Notes: generated by a model not told the origin, from the sequence alone. A stretch of 64,000 nucleotides of DNA from Bacteroidaceae bacterium (GCA_017521285.1 JAFXDG010000087.1:1-64000); one strand, 5' to 3'. Counted from the stretch's first letter, positions 54,254-63,110 are shown. Made by a program: numbers and translations.

Positions 54254-54769
54254 ATGAAACTATTCAATAAATCACTCTTGGCTGGTGCAGCTTTCCTGAT
54301 GGCCGTAGGCTTTGTGGCTTGCGACGATGCCAATGAGTTTGAAGACGCTCGTACCGACAACCCTTCATGGGCTGGTAAGTACAACGATTCATTAAATATC
54401 GCTCATCCCGATTCATTGGCCCAGCAGTCATGGGTGCGTGGTGAAGGCATCAAGTTCAATGCTTTTGGTGAAGAAGTACAGGGATATATCGAAAGCATGG
54501 ACTTTACAGCAGACTCGGTAAGCGTAAAAATGAGTGAAGGTAAGACTGAAGGAAACATGGGAGCCGATGATTCCGGTACTTACAAGTACGAGTATATTTA
54601 CGAAACTGGTACACTGACAGTGCTGAAATCTGTTAAAGACGATAAAGGCAATTGGTCTGATGTGGCTCTGTTCGTCGGTGTTGCCGTTTCAGGTACCAAG
54701 TATGGCGATATGCTGACCGTAGTTCACTATGGTGACACGCCTGCCCAGACTTATCTGGTTCGTAAGTGA
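54254..54769 (+). CDS. Small lipoprotein of the pectin locus, unknown function
   Basis: 171 residues. The lipobox ends at Cys23 (MAVGFVACDDANEF). The remainder contains GKYNDSLNIAHPDS and KFNAFGEEVQGYIESMDFTADSVSVKM, then beta-rich sequence to YLVRK. I recognise no named domain. It lies 28 bases after the beta-helix lipoprotein and is followed by a stem-loop, so the downstream gene may be expressed at another level. Confidence 0.7.
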   Translation: MKLFNKSLLAGAAFLMAVGFVACDDANEFEDARTDNPSWAGKYNDSLNIAHPDSLAQQSWVRGEGIKFNAFGEEVQGYIESMDFTADSVSVKMSEGKTEGNMGADDSGTYKYEYIYETGTLTVLKSVKDDKGNWSDVALFVGVAVSGTKYGDMLTVVHYGDTPAQTYLVRK

Positions 54770-54780
54770 TGATATCATTC

Positions 54781-54820
54781 TTTCCACAGCCGGAGTTGTA
54801 ACAGACTTCGGCCGTGGAAA
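54781..54820 (+). terminator. Stem-loop between two PUL genes
   Basis: TTTCCACAGCCG (54781-54792) pairs with CGGCCGTGGAAA (54809-54820) with one mismatch. No T-run follows, so it may be a processing or attenuation element that sets relative expression rather than a full terminator. Confidence 0.55.
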
Positions 54821-54879
54821 AGACTATTAAAGAAACATTTATTTTACATTATTTATTAACTTAAAAAACTTTAGTGTTT

Positions 54880-56643
54880 ATGAAAAAAGTATTTACTACT
54901 TTGCTTGCCTTGTTTGGTTTTACAATGGCAATGAATGCTGAGACTGTGGATGACATCAAGCCGATGCAGCACAGTTATGTATGTGTATTCGATAACTATA
55001 CCGGCAATGGTGTTGGTTCTCGTACCAAGGGTGCTATCTTTGCAGGTGGTTATTTCTTGGATGTAACAGGTGGTAGTGTAGCAACCAACAAAGGTTCTGT
55101 CGATCTTTCTGATCCTTCTACTTTTGCCGTTACTTATGGTGGTGCTGAAGCTGATACTGCCAGATTGGTTGCTAAATATGGAAAATATGGCAAGCACGTG
55201 AACTCTTTGCGTTTGAAGAATGCACAGGATGTGATTGCTTTCAAGCCGACTGCCGGATCTGTTGTTTATGTATTCGGTCAGGGAAATAACAAGACTGGTG
55301 CTTCTGCCCGTATTCCTAAGTTTGCCACTGATGCCAAATTGGAGAATCCTTTGAACGAAGCTCCTACTGACGATTACCCCAGTTCAAGCATTTACGTGTA
55401 TAAGTTTGTAGTTCCTGCAGAATTCGATGGTAATACTCCCATCTATATCGGTTCTTACAATGGTGACTCTTTCTTCAGCTATATCATTGTTGAAGCAAAC
55501 GAGCCTGCTGGTACTCCTATGGTTGAAGTGAACAGCACTGTTTACGACGAGGCTGAAAAACTCTATTATCAGGAAGTTGTATGTACTCCCAGCAACTACG
55601 TTCTTGATGGTTTTGACATGGGTGCTACCACTGTTTATTATACTACTGATGGTACCGATCCGACAGACGAGAATGGTGAAGTTTATTTCGAGCCTATCAA
55701 GTGCTATAAGAATATGGTTGTTAAGTTCCAGGCTTATGACCCGTTTGGAATGATTTGCGAAGGTGCCAACAATGAGGCTACTGTTGAATTCACTTTCAAT
55801 GCTCCTGCTTTGACTGTTGATGGCGCAAATGCAACAATCTCTACAGAGTATCAGAATGCAACCAACTACTATAGCATCGACGGTGCTGAGGGTGTTGCCG
55901 GTGATTCTTACACTGCTACAACTTCTTGCAATATTGAAGTTTATACTGTTATCTCTAACGGTGAATATGGTTCTTGGACTTCAGCTTCTGCATCTGCTCC
56001 CATCTATGTACTTGATCCTATCAAGGAGAAGAAGGTGATTACTGTTTCTGGTACTACTGCTGTTGACGAAGAGGCTACTGCTAACGATCCCAATGGCAAC
56101 ACTCAGTACATGGCTGTTGATGCCAAGTTGCAGTACAATGGTAAGGATGAAGACCCCTGCTTCTACCTCGTTCCCAATGCCAAGTTCAGCGCCATCATGG
56201 ATCCCGCTGCTCAGGTTGACGGTCAGCAGGTTTACTTGCAGATGGACAAGGACAACTTGACTTTCATGGTTGCTGAAGGTGACTCTGTTGATGTAACAGT
56301 AACAGTTTCTAAGAACTCTCACAAGAATGCTGATGATTTGAAGACTTACGTAAATGTGAACGGTACAACTTATGGTTACGATGACATCACTGTAGGTGGC
56401 AACGTTATCAAGTTCGGTTTGACTGGCGGTATCTATACTTTCAAGAAGTACAGCGGTACTGGTAACATCCACGTTGCTTCTATCGAGATTGCTCCTGCTG
56501 ATCCCAGTGGTATCCAGAATGTAGTAGCTGCTCCTGCTTTCGATGCTAATGCTCCTATCTACGATGTTGTAGGTCGTCAGGTTTCTGTTCCCGTTAAGAA
56601 GGGTATCTATATCCAGAACGGTCGCAAGTTCATCGTGAAGTAA
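54880..56643 (+). CDS. Secreted protein with chitobiase-like domain and sorting tail
   Basis: 587 residues from the ATG at 54880 with a signal peptide (TLLALFGFTMAMNAE). A beta-rich N-terminal region (VCVFDNYTGNGVGSRTKGAI) is followed by a chitobiase/CHB_HEX-like segment (TTVYYTTDGTDPTDENGE). The end, IYDVVGRQVSVPVKKGIYIQNGRKF, is a T9SS-like or surface sorting tail. I do not recognise a catalytic domain. Codon use is strongly biased to GCT/GTT/TCT, more so than in its PUL neighbours, which suggests high expression. Confidence 0.72.
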   Translation: MKKVFTTLLALFGFTMAMNAETVDDIKPMQHSYVCVFDNYTGNGVGSRTKGAIFAGGYFLDVTGGSVATNKGSVDLSDPSTFAVTYGGAEADTARLVAKYGKYGKHVNSLRLKNAQDVIAFKPTAGSVVYVFGQGNNKTGASARIPKFATDAKLENPLNEAPTDDYPSSSIYVYKFVVPAEFDGNTPIYIGSYNGDSFFSYIIVEANEPAGTPMVEVNSTVYDEAEKLYYQEVVCTPSNYVLDGFDMGATTVYYTTDGTDPTDENGEVYFEPIKCYKNMVVKFQAYDPFGMICEGANNEATVEFTFNAPALTVDGANATISTEYQNATNYYSIDGAEGVAGDSYTATTSCNIEVYTVISNGEYGSWTSASASAPIYVLDPIKEKKVITVSGTTAVDEEATANDPNGNTQYMAVDAKLQYNGKDEDPCFYLVPNAKFSAIMDPAAQVDGQQVYLQMDKDNLTFMVAEGDSVDVTVTVSKNSHKNADDLKTYVNVNGTTYGYDDITVGGNVIKFGLTGGIYTFKKYSGTGNIHVASIEIAPADPSGIQNVVAAPAFDANAPIYDVVGRQVSVPVKKGIYIQNGRKFIVK

Positions 56644-56652
56644 AATTTCTTA

Positions 56653-56690
56653 GTTGACGAGTTGGCAAGTTAACAAGTTGACGAGTTGAC
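56653..56690 (+). repeat. One-sided GTTGACGAG word array
   Basis: GTTGACGAG, GTTGGCAAG, TTAACAAG, GTTGACGAG, GTTGAC follow one another with no complementary half. These are the same words as at 4762 and 21018. Confidence 0.65.
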
Positions 56691-56706
56691 AGAATTTGGA
56701 TTGTGG

Positions 56707-56743
56707 GGATGCGTCACGGATTGCGTTGGCGCATCCTTTTTTT
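56707..56743 (+). terminator. Terminator ahead of the pectate lyase gene
   Basis: GGATGCG (56707-56713) pairs with CGCATCC (56730-56736), followed by seven T. It should end the transcript of the 587-residue protein. I see no new TAnnTTTG box between it and the lyase, so lyase expression may rely on read-through. Confidence 0.7.
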
Positions 56744-56764
56744 AACATCTTTGACTATACAACA

Positions 56765-58894
56765 ATGAGAAAACAACTGCTGAGAAAACTATTACCTTTG
56801 ATGGTGGGAGGTGTTCTGCTTGCTTCCAATGCTTGGGCACAAGTGGAATTGCAACCGGCCTTCCCTGGTGCAGAAGGTTTTGGCCGTTATGTCACTGGTG
56901 GACGTGGTGGTGCCGTTTATCATGTAACCAATCTGGAGGACAGTGGCACTGGTTCGCTCCGTTGGGCTTTGTCGCAAAAGGGAGCCAAGACCATTGTGTT
57001 CGATGTGTCGGGAACCATTCATTTGAAGTCACCCCTATCTGTCAGTGCTGGAAATGTGACGATTGCCGGACAAACGGCTCCGGGCGATGGCATCTGTGTG
57101 GCCGACTATCCCTTTACCATTGATGCCAACAATGTCATTATCCGTTTCATGCGTTTCCGTTTGGGAGACAAGTATAGCGACCATGAAGGGGACGGACTCG
57201 GTTGTCTTGACCAGAAGAACTTGATGATAGACCATTGCTCTGTCAGTTGGAGTGTGGACGAGTGTCTCTCTTTCTGCGGGTGTACGAACACTACGGTGCA
57301 GTGGTGCATCTCGTCACAGAGCATGTATCAGTCGCAACATGCCAAGGGAAATCATGGTTATGGAGGAAACTGGGGCGGTAGTGGCATTACGTACCATCAC
57401 AACCTGATGATTCATCACAACAGTCGTACTCCGCGCCTTGGCCCACGTTATACCACCCAATTGGATGAGCGCATGGATATGCGTAACAACGTTATTTATA
57501 ACTGGGGCGGTAACGGATGTTATGGCGGTGAGGCTATGACTGTGAACATTGTGAACAATTACTATAAGCCTGGACCGGCCACCCTGAAGCGTAATACGAC
57601 CATACAGAAGCGTATTGCTGCCATTGGCATACGCACCAATGAGTATGTGACCAATTATAAGGACTATAAACCTACGCTCCACATGTGGGGAGACTTCTAT
57701 GTGGATGGCAATGTGAACACCCATTATTCTTCAGTGACTCAGGATAACTGGACGAATGGTATCTATAACCAAGTGGATGCTTCGGGCAACGATGGCAAAT
57801 ATACTTCTGTGACAAAAGATACCATGAAACTGGCCGAGCCGATGGACTTTGTCTATGTGACTACCCATTCCGCTCAGGATGCTTATGAGAAGGTGCTCAA
57901 GTATGTGGGTGCTTCGTTGTCGCGCGACTGGGTGGATACGCTGATGGTGTATGATGCCCGTCATGGAAAGGCTTCTCGCACGGGCGCCGGAAATTCTAAC
58001 CAACCCGGTATCATCAACACTCCGTCAGACAACAAACCTGCAGGTGCCGGTTCCGATTGGAGTGCTTGGCCCGAACTGAAAAGCAATGTTTGTCCTACAG
58101 ATACTGACCGCGATGGTATGCCTGACGAGTGGGAGACAGCCAACGGATTGAATCCGAACGATGCGGCTGACCGCAATGACGTGGGAACTGATGGATATAC
58201 CATGTTGGAAGTGTATATGAATAGCCTGGTGGCCCACATCATGGAAGGCGGCATGGAAGGTGGTGAACCGATGGGATATATCCTTACTGAAGAGGAGGAG
58301 AGTGTCAAGCCTGCCGAGATTTCTTCCTTGACAGCCACTTGTGCCAAAGGCGATGTAAAGTGGACTTTCGAGGGCGGCTATACAATTACCAACAACAAGA
58401 GTAAAGGGTATGCCACAGGCAGTAATAATGGTATCAAATATTCCAGTGGTGTGGACTTTACGGTAAAATTGCCCGAAGGCATACAGATTGCTTCTGTTGA
58501 ATTTTCTGGGTATGACAATTATGCCGACGGCGATTCTTACATTGCGTCGCTCAATGGTAAGACTTATAGCGCTACCGATTATGTGTTCCCTCGGAAAGAC
58601 AGCAATGGCAGTGCAGTCATGGCTACTCACAAAATAGACTTTGAGACACCTGCTTCGGGTTCTTTTGGCCTCAAGTTCGGAGGTAAACAGGTGGTGGTGT
58701 CCATGATATTGACCCCGGCCAAAGCAAATGGTGTGGATGAGGTACAGATTGTTCCTATGCCAGAGTATGTGGATGTTTATTCTATGGGTGGCCAACTCCT
58801 CCGCAAGGCCGTTTACCATAAGCGTGCTCTTTATGGTCTTCCTTCCGGCATGTATGTGGTGGGCGGACGCACCCTTTATTGGTATAGCCGATAG
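56765..58894 (+). CDS. Pectate lyase (PL1-like) with calcium-repeat and C-terminal tail
   Basis: 709 residues from the ATG at 56765. Signal peptide LMVGGVLLASNAWAQ. The parallel beta-helix shows the family opening FPGAEGFGRYVTGGRGGAVYHVTNL, GDGLGCLDQKNLMIDHCSVSWSVDE and HHNSRTPRLGPR with the likely catalytic Arg. Near residue 450, DTDRDGMPDEWETANGLNPN is a calcium-binding repeat. A carbohydrate-binding-like domain follows, and the end DVYSMGGQLLRK...GLPSGMYVVGG is a sorting tail. It cleaves polygalacturonate by beta-elimination, with Ca2+ usual. The last gene of the locus. Confidence 0.88.
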   Translation: MRKQLLRKLLPLMVGGVLLASNAWAQVELQPAFPGAEGFGRYVTGGRGGAVYHVTNLEDSGTGSLRWALSQKGAKTIVFDVSGTIHLKSPLSVSAGNVTIAGQTAPGDGICVADYPFTIDANNVIIRFMRFRLGDKYSDHEGDGLGCLDQKNLMIDHCSVSWSVDECLSFCGCTNTTVQWCISSQSMYQSQHAKGNHGYGGNWGGSGITYHHNLMIHHNSRTPRLGPRYTTQLDERMDMRNNVIYNWGGNGCYGGEAMTVNIVNNYYKPGPATLKRNTTIQKRIAAIGIRTNEYVTNYKDYKPTLHMWGDFYVDGNVNTHYSSVTQDNWTNGIYNQVDASGNDGKYTSVTKDTMKLAEPMDFVYVTTHSAQDAYEKVLKYVGASLSRDWVDTLMVYDARHGKASRTGAGNSNQPGIINTPSDNKPAGAGSDWSAWPELKSNVCPTDTDRDGMPDEWETANGLNPNDAADRNDVGTDGYTMLEVYMNSLVAHIMEGGMEGGEPMGYILTEEEESVKPAEISSLTATCAKGDVKWTFEGGYTITNNKSKGYATGSNNGIKYSSGVDFTVKLPEGIQIASVEFSGYDNYADGDSYIASLNGKTYSATDYVFPRKDSNGSAVMATHKIDFETPASGSFGLKFGGKQVVVSMILTPAKANGVDEVQIVPMPEYVDVYSMGGQLLRKAVYHKRALYGLPSGMYVVGGRTLYWYSR

Positions 58895-58929
58895 GCTTTG
58901 GTGGCATAAATTCTTTTGCCTCTGAAAAT

Positions 58930-59029
58930 GCGGCTTGGAAAATATTTTTTGCGGCTTGCAGTGGGGTAAAAACTCAGTCGCATTTCAATTTTTGCGGCTT
59001 GCAAATCAGATTTTGCAAGCCGCATTTTT
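58930..59029 (+). terminator. TGCGGCTTGC word repeats ending in a terminator
   Basis: TGCGGCTTG recurs three times. The last, TGCGGCTTGCAAA (58993-59005), pairs perfectly with TTTGCAAGCCGCA (59012-59024), and TTTTTCGTGTTTT follows. It is a good intrinsic terminator for the lyase and is built from word repeats like the other hairpins. Confidence 0.75.
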
Positions 59030-59103
59030 CGTGTTTTGGCAAGAAATCTTCCCTTTGTCCGTTAAATTGCATGAACAAATGCGGCTGTTTGACCATAAAT
59101 GTG

Positions 59104-59111
59104 TATTTTTG
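59104..59111 (+). promoter_or_regulatory. -7 box of the M23-dxr-rseP genes
   Basis: TATTTTTG lies 22 bases before the M23 start codon. A TTTG at 59088-59091 is too near to be a standard -33 box. Confidence 0.5.
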
Positions 59112-59133
59112 CACTATTATACCCATTTGATAC

Positions 59134-60006
59134 ATGGCAAGCAAACGGAAAAAGAAACATTGGTGGCAGAACATCAAGTTCAAATACAAGCTGACAATTG
59201 TCAACGAAAACACCTTGGAAGAGGTGTTCGGGTTGTATGTGTCCAAACTCAATGGCCTTTCGGTGCTGTTGTGTGTATTGTTTGTTCTCTTCACCCTCAC
59301 CTCCCTGTTGATGGTATATACTCCTTTGCGCAACTATTTGCCCGGTTATATGAGTAATCGGTTGCGTTCTTCTATTGTGGAGAACGCCTTGCGCACCGAC
59401 TCTCTGGAGCAAGTAGCCGAGCAGCAGAGTCACTATATTGAAAATATTCGCCAACTGATGGCCGGTCAGGTCAACATAGATTCGGTGCAAAGTGTGGACG
59501 ATATCGACTCTTTGCGCGAAATGCCAATCGAACTTTTGCAGGAGGCCACCGATCGCGAAATGGCCTTTCGGAGCCAGTATGAAAAAGACGAACGGTACAA
59601 CCTGACGGCTATCCGTAAGACGGGGACTGATACAGACGGATTACGTTTTCATCGTCCCACGCGAGGAATCATCTCCTCCAGTTTCGACCCTGATCATGGA
59701 CATTATGGAGTGGATATTGCCGCCAATCCCAATGAAAGTGTGTTGGCAACCCTGAACGGAGTGGTTCTGTGGGTGGCTTACACGTTGGATACGGGGTGGG
59801 TTATTGCTCTCCAACACAGGAAAGGGATAGTGTCGGTTTACAAACATTGTGGCACTTTGCTCAAACAGCAGGGACAACAGGTGACCGGAGGTGAAGCCAT
59901 TGCTTTGGTGGGAAATACAGGGAAATATACGACCGGTCCTCATTTGCACTTTGAATTGTGGGCCGATGGCAAGGCCATGAATCCCGAACAGTATATTGTG
60001 TTCTGA
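59134..60006 (+). CDS. Membrane-anchored M23 metallopeptidase
   Basis: 290 residues. A basic cytoplasmic start (KRKKKHWWQNIKFKYKLTIVNENTLEEVFGL, in shorter pieces) precedes one helix (VLLCVLFVLFTLTSLLMVY) and a coiled segment. The M23 core shows HYGVD and HLHFE, so zinc ligands are intact. It probably cuts peptidoglycan cross-links in the periplasm. The dxr start lies 48 bases after its stop, so cotranscription is likely. Confidence 0.9.
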   Translation: MASKRKKKHWWQNIKFKYKLTIVNENTLEEVFGLYVSKLNGLSVLLCVLFVLFTLTSLLMVYTPLRNYLPGYMSNRLRSSIVENALRTDSLEQVAEQQSHYIENIRQLMAGQVNIDSVQSVDDIDSLREMPIELLQEATDREMAFRSQYEKDERYNLTAIRKTGTDTDGLRFHRPTRGIISSSFDPDHGHYGVDIAANPNESVLATLNGVVLWVAYTLDTGWVIALQHRKGIVSVYKHCGTLLKQQGQQVTGGEAIALVGNTGKYTTGPHLHFELWADGKAMNPEQYIVF

Positions 60007-60053
60007 ACCTTCCCGTTCCCTTGAAGAATGATACAAAGAAGCATATTTATATA

Positions 60054-61214
60054 ATGGAAGAAATAAGAAAGAAACGAATTGCCATCCTTGGCTCTACCGG
60101 CTCCATCGGAACACAGGCCTTGGAGGTTATAGCCGAACATCCCGACCTCTATGAGGCGTATGCTCTGACGGCCAACAACCGGGTGGATTTGCTCATCCAG
60201 CAGGCTCGTCGCTTTATGCCTGATGCAGTGGTGATAGCCAACGAAGCCAAGTATCAGCAGTTGAAGGAGGCATTGGCAGACTTGCCCATCAAGGTGTATG
60301 CCGGACCTGATGCTTTGTGCGAGGTGGCTGAAGCCGGTCCCGTTGATATGGTTTTGGCTGCTATGGTCGGCTATGCCGGACTGCGCCCCACTATGTGGGC
60401 CATTCAGGCTGGGAAACCCATCGCTTTGGCCAATAAGGAAACGTTGGTCGTAGCCGGAGAACTCATCAATGATTTGGCTTTGAAGCATCGGGTGCCTATT
60501 CTGCCCGTAGATTCTGAGCATTCGGCCATATTCCAATGCTTGGCCGGTGAGATGGACAATCCTATTGAAAAAATATTGCTGACAGCTTCGGGAGGTCCCT
60601 TCCTGAAGTGCTCCATGGAGGAGCTGGCACATGTGACCAAGGCGCAGGCTCTGAAACATCCCAATTGGGACATGGGGGCCAAGATTACCATCGATTCTGC
60701 ATCGATGATGAATAAGGGTTTCGAGGTCATCGAAGCCAAGTGGCTCTTCGGTGTACGCCCCGAGCAGATAGAAGTGGTGGTGCATCCTCAGTCGGTCATC
60801 CATTCGATGGTACAGTTTGAGGACGGAGCTGTCAAAGCCCAACTTGGTGTGCCCGACATGCGCTTGCCTATCCAGTATGCATTCTCCTATCCGGCTCGTG
60901 TGAAGGCGTCGTTTGACAGATTGGATTTTACCCAATGCACCCATCTGACTTTTGAACAGCCCGACACCCGTCGCTTCCGATGCTTGGCTCTGGCTTACGA
61001 GGCTTTGCGTCGTGGGGGAAACATGGCTTGTATTGTGAATGCGGCCAACGAAGTGGTAAATGCAGCCTTCCTGCAAGACCGTCTTCCCTTTTTGCGCATG
61101 AGTGAGGTGATAGAGCAGACCATGCAGCGTGTGGACTTTATCCCTGTGCCGGCTTATGATGATTATGTGGCCACTGATGCCGAGGCTCGGCGTGTGGCTG
61201 GAGAGTTGATCTGA
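60054..61214 (+). CDS. dxr: 1-deoxy-D-xylulose 5-phosphate reductoisomerase
   Basis: 386 residues from the ATG at 60054 (MEEIRKKRIAILGSTGSIG). An open extension overlapping the M23 gene is not homologous. The NADPH motif GSTGSIG is at 13-19. NKETLVVAGELI, PVDSEHSAIFQ and IDSASMMNKGFE hold metal and substrate residues. It makes MEP from DXP. It is followed 28 bases on by rseP, a pairing known in many bacteria. Confidence 0.96.
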   Translation: MEEIRKKRIAILGSTGSIGTQALEVIAEHPDLYEAYALTANNRVDLLIQQARRFMPDAVVIANEAKYQQLKEALADLPIKVYAGPDALCEVAEAGPVDMVLAAMVGYAGLRPTMWAIQAGKPIALANKETLVVAGELINDLALKHRVPILPVDSEHSAIFQCLAGEMDNPIEKILLTASGGPFLKCSMEELAHVTKAQALKHPNWDMGAKITIDSASMMNKGFEVIEAKWLFGVRPEQIEVVVHPQSVIHSMVQFEDGAVKAQLGVPDMRLPIQYAFSYPARVKASFDRLDFTQCTHLTFEQPDTRRFRCLALAYEALRRGGNMACIVNAANEVVNAAFLQDRLPFLRMSEVIEQTMQRVDFIPVPAYDDYVATDAEARRVAGELI

Positions 61215-61242
61215 TAAATTTATTTTTTAAAGTAATATAATA

Positions 61243-62601
61243 GTGGAAACAGTTTTGATTCGTGCCCTACAGTTGATGATGTCATTGGCTCTGCTGGTCA
61301 TCATTCACGAGGGAGGGCATTTCCTTTTTGCCAAATTATTCAAAGTTCGTGTAACCAAGTTTTATCTTTTCTTCGATCCCTGGTTCTCACTCTTTAAGTG
61401 GAAACCTAAAAACAGTGAGACCGAGTATGGTGTCGGTTGGGTGCCCTTGGGAGGATATGTGCAAATCGCCGGCATGGTAGATGAAACACAGAATAGCGAT
61501 GATTTGAACCATCCTGTAGAACCGTGGGAATTCCGTGCCAAACCAGCTTGGCAACGCTTGCTGATAATGGTGGGTGGTGTAATGATGAACTTCCTTTTGG
61601 CGATTTTTATCTATTCGATGATAATGTTCACGTGGGGCGACAGCTATATCTCTGTGCCCGACCTGAAGAACGGAATGAAGTTCAGTCCTCAGGCTCAGGC
61701 GATGGGCTTCCGCGATGGTGATGTCTTGCTCCGCACTAACGAGGGTGTTTTTGAAAAGTATGGTGCTGATATGTTGCGTGCCATTGCTGATGCTCAGACT
61801 GTGACCGTTCGTCGCGATGGACAGGAAGTGAGCATTTCCATTCCTGAAGAGTTCGGCTTGCTGCACATGGGGAAGGAGGAACAACCGTTTGTTGACATTC
61901 TGGTTCCGGCAGTGATTGACAGTGTGCTGTCTGACGGTCCGGCAGCACAGGCAGGCTTGCAGGCTGGTGACAGATTCTTGGCCTTCAATGGCCGTTCTGT
62001 AAACTCCCACAATGAGTTTATGACGCATATTGCAGCATTGCGTGCCAAGTCTGATTCCATCACTTTGCCCGAAAAGGTTGAGGCTTTGCGTCGTGTGGAA
62101 CTGGTGGTGGAGCGTGCCGCTGGCGGACAAGACACGTTGACTGTTCAGTTGGATACGGATTTCACACTGGGCTTTTTCACAGTTTTGGGATACGAGCCTA
62201 CCCGCCTTACCTATGGCTTTTGGGAATCGTTCCCTGCCGGTACGGCCTATGGTGTGAATGTCCTGAAGGGGTATGTTGACGATTTGAAGTATGTCTTCAC
62301 TAAGGAAGGCGCCAACAGTCTGGGTGGATTCGGTACCATTGGAAGTATCTTCCCAGCTACTTGGGATTGGTATCTTTTCTGGAAGATGACCGCTTTCCTC
62401 AGCATCATTCTGGCATTTATGAACATTCTGCCCATTCCTGCATTGGATGGTGGACACGTATTCTTCTTGCTCTATGAGATTGTAGCCCGCCGCAAACCCA
62501 GTGACAAGTTTATGGAGCGTGCCCAGATGGTGGGTATGATTATCCTTCTTGTCCTGATGCTATGGGCCAACTTCAACGATGTCGTACGTTTCCTTTTCTA
62601 A
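61243..62601 (+). CDS. rseP: RIP metalloprotease RseP (site-2 protease)
   Basis: 452 residues from a GTG at 61243 (METVLIRALQ). The zinc motif HEGGH is at 22-26 in the first membrane helix, and the second motif ALDGGHVFF is near 401. Two periplasmic PDZ-like segments lie between, the second with DGPAAQAGLQAGDRFLAFNG. It performs intramembrane cleavage, classically of anti-sigma factors. Its substrate here is not known. Four membrane helices fit the family. Confidence 0.94.
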   Translation: METVLIRALQLMMSLALLVIIHEGGHFLFAKLFKVRVTKFYLFFDPWFSLFKWKPKNSETEYGVGWVPLGGYVQIAGMVDETQNSDDLNHPVEPWEFRAKPAWQRLLIMVGGVMMNFLLAIFIYSMIMFTWGDSYISVPDLKNGMKFSPQAQAMGFRDGDVLLRTNEGVFEKYGADMLRAIADAQTVTVRRDGQEVSISIPEEFGLLHMGKEEQPFVDILVPAVIDSVLSDGPAAQAGLQAGDRFLAFNGRSVNSHNEFMTHIAALRAKSDSITLPEKVEALRRVELVVERAAGGQDTLTVQLDTDFTLGFFTVLGYEPTRLTYGFWESFPAGTAYGVNVLKGYVDDLKYVFTKEGANSLGGFGTIGSIFPATWDWYLFWKMTAFLSIILAFMNILPIPALDGGHVFFLLYEIVARRKPSDKFMERAQMVGMIILLVLMLWANFNDVVRFLF

Positions 62602-62614
62602 AAGGATAGGGATT

Positions 62615-62757
62615 GGAATGGTTCAAAGTTTCAAGTTCAAGAAGGTGGTGTCATAAGATATTTTTTAGACGCGGATGACGCAGATGACGCGGATTGATAT
62701 TTATACCCACTCGTCACTTGTAGCTTGTTACTTGTTGCTCCTTGAACTTTGGAACCC
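62615..62757. repeat. Nested word hairpins TTCAAAGTTTCAAG and GACGCGGATGACGC
   Basis: Outer left words GGTTCAAAGTTTCAAGTTCAAG face CTCCTTGAACTTTGGAACC near 62740-62757. Inside lies AGACGCGGATGACGCAGATGACGCGGATT (in two words, 62667-62696), the word also seen at 22381 and 18999. ACTTGTAGCTTGTTACTTGTTG forms a further array. The element follows rseP. Confidence 0.65.
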
Positions 62758-62802
62758 TATTCCGGAGACTTGCGTCTGAAAATGAATCAGACTCTTCGTG
62801 TT

Positions 62803-62860
62803 CGCACACAAAAGCCCGTTTTCTGTTGATTTAAGTCAAGAAAACGGGCTTTTGTGTGCG
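62803..62860. terminator. 22-bp perfect inverted repeat
   Basis: The arm at 62803-62824 (starting CGCACACAAAAGCCCG) is exactly complementary to 62839-62860, with a 14-base loop. No separate T-run follows the stem, though the arms hold A4/T4 tracts. A bidirectional terminator for rseP read-through is the simplest role. Perfect conservation over 22 bp hints at selection or recent origin. Confidence 0.65.
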
Positions 62861-62900
62861 ATAAAACGTCTTTTTCTTGGTATGAACGATTAAATACCTT

Positions 62901-62908
62901 TATCTTTG
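62901..62908 (+). promoter_or_regulatory. Promoter of the small gene
   Basis: TATCTTTG with TTGG at 62877-62880, about 20 bases upstream, is a well spaced pair. It drives a ~300-base unit ending at the terminator at 63173-63206. Confidence 0.7.
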
Positions 62909-63017
62909 CACCGTGTTTAAAGACATAAGGATAACAACTGTAAAAGACAGACAATCCTTTTGGGGAAGTCTGGTTTGATGGATAATTATAGGTATTAATT
63001 TTAAAGGTAAAAAGATT

Positions 63018-63110
63018 ATGTTGAATGTTTTAACACCTGTCGTCTTTGCAATAGTGGCTATTGCGGCGATTGCAAGCAATGCTTCCTTCTTTACAGGAAA
63101 TGCGAAGTGA
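63018..63110 (+). CDS. 30-residue hydrophobic small protein
   Basis: Thirty codons from ATG at 63018 to TGA at 63108. The peptide starts MLNVLTP and has the hydrophobic run VVFAIVAIAAIA, then SNASFFTGNAK, which could span the membrane once. AAAGG at 63004-63008 and the A-rich stretch before the ATG may serve as ribosome site. It has its own promoter, a ~110-base leader and a terminator, so the unit looks deliberate. I do not recognise the family. A second tiny frame (63131-63163, ten codons) follows in the same transcript. Confidence 0.6.
   Translation: MLNVLTPVVFAIVAIAAIASNASFFTGNAK

Noticed and set aside
58025..58819. 264-codon antisense frame opposite the pectate lyase
   Set aside because: A shadow of the lyase reading frame without any start signal or family match.
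59958..60053. Overlapping upstream start for dxr inside the M23 gene
   Set aside because: The extra 32 residues have no similarity to Dxr. The canonical start precedes the GSTGSIG motif by 12 residues.
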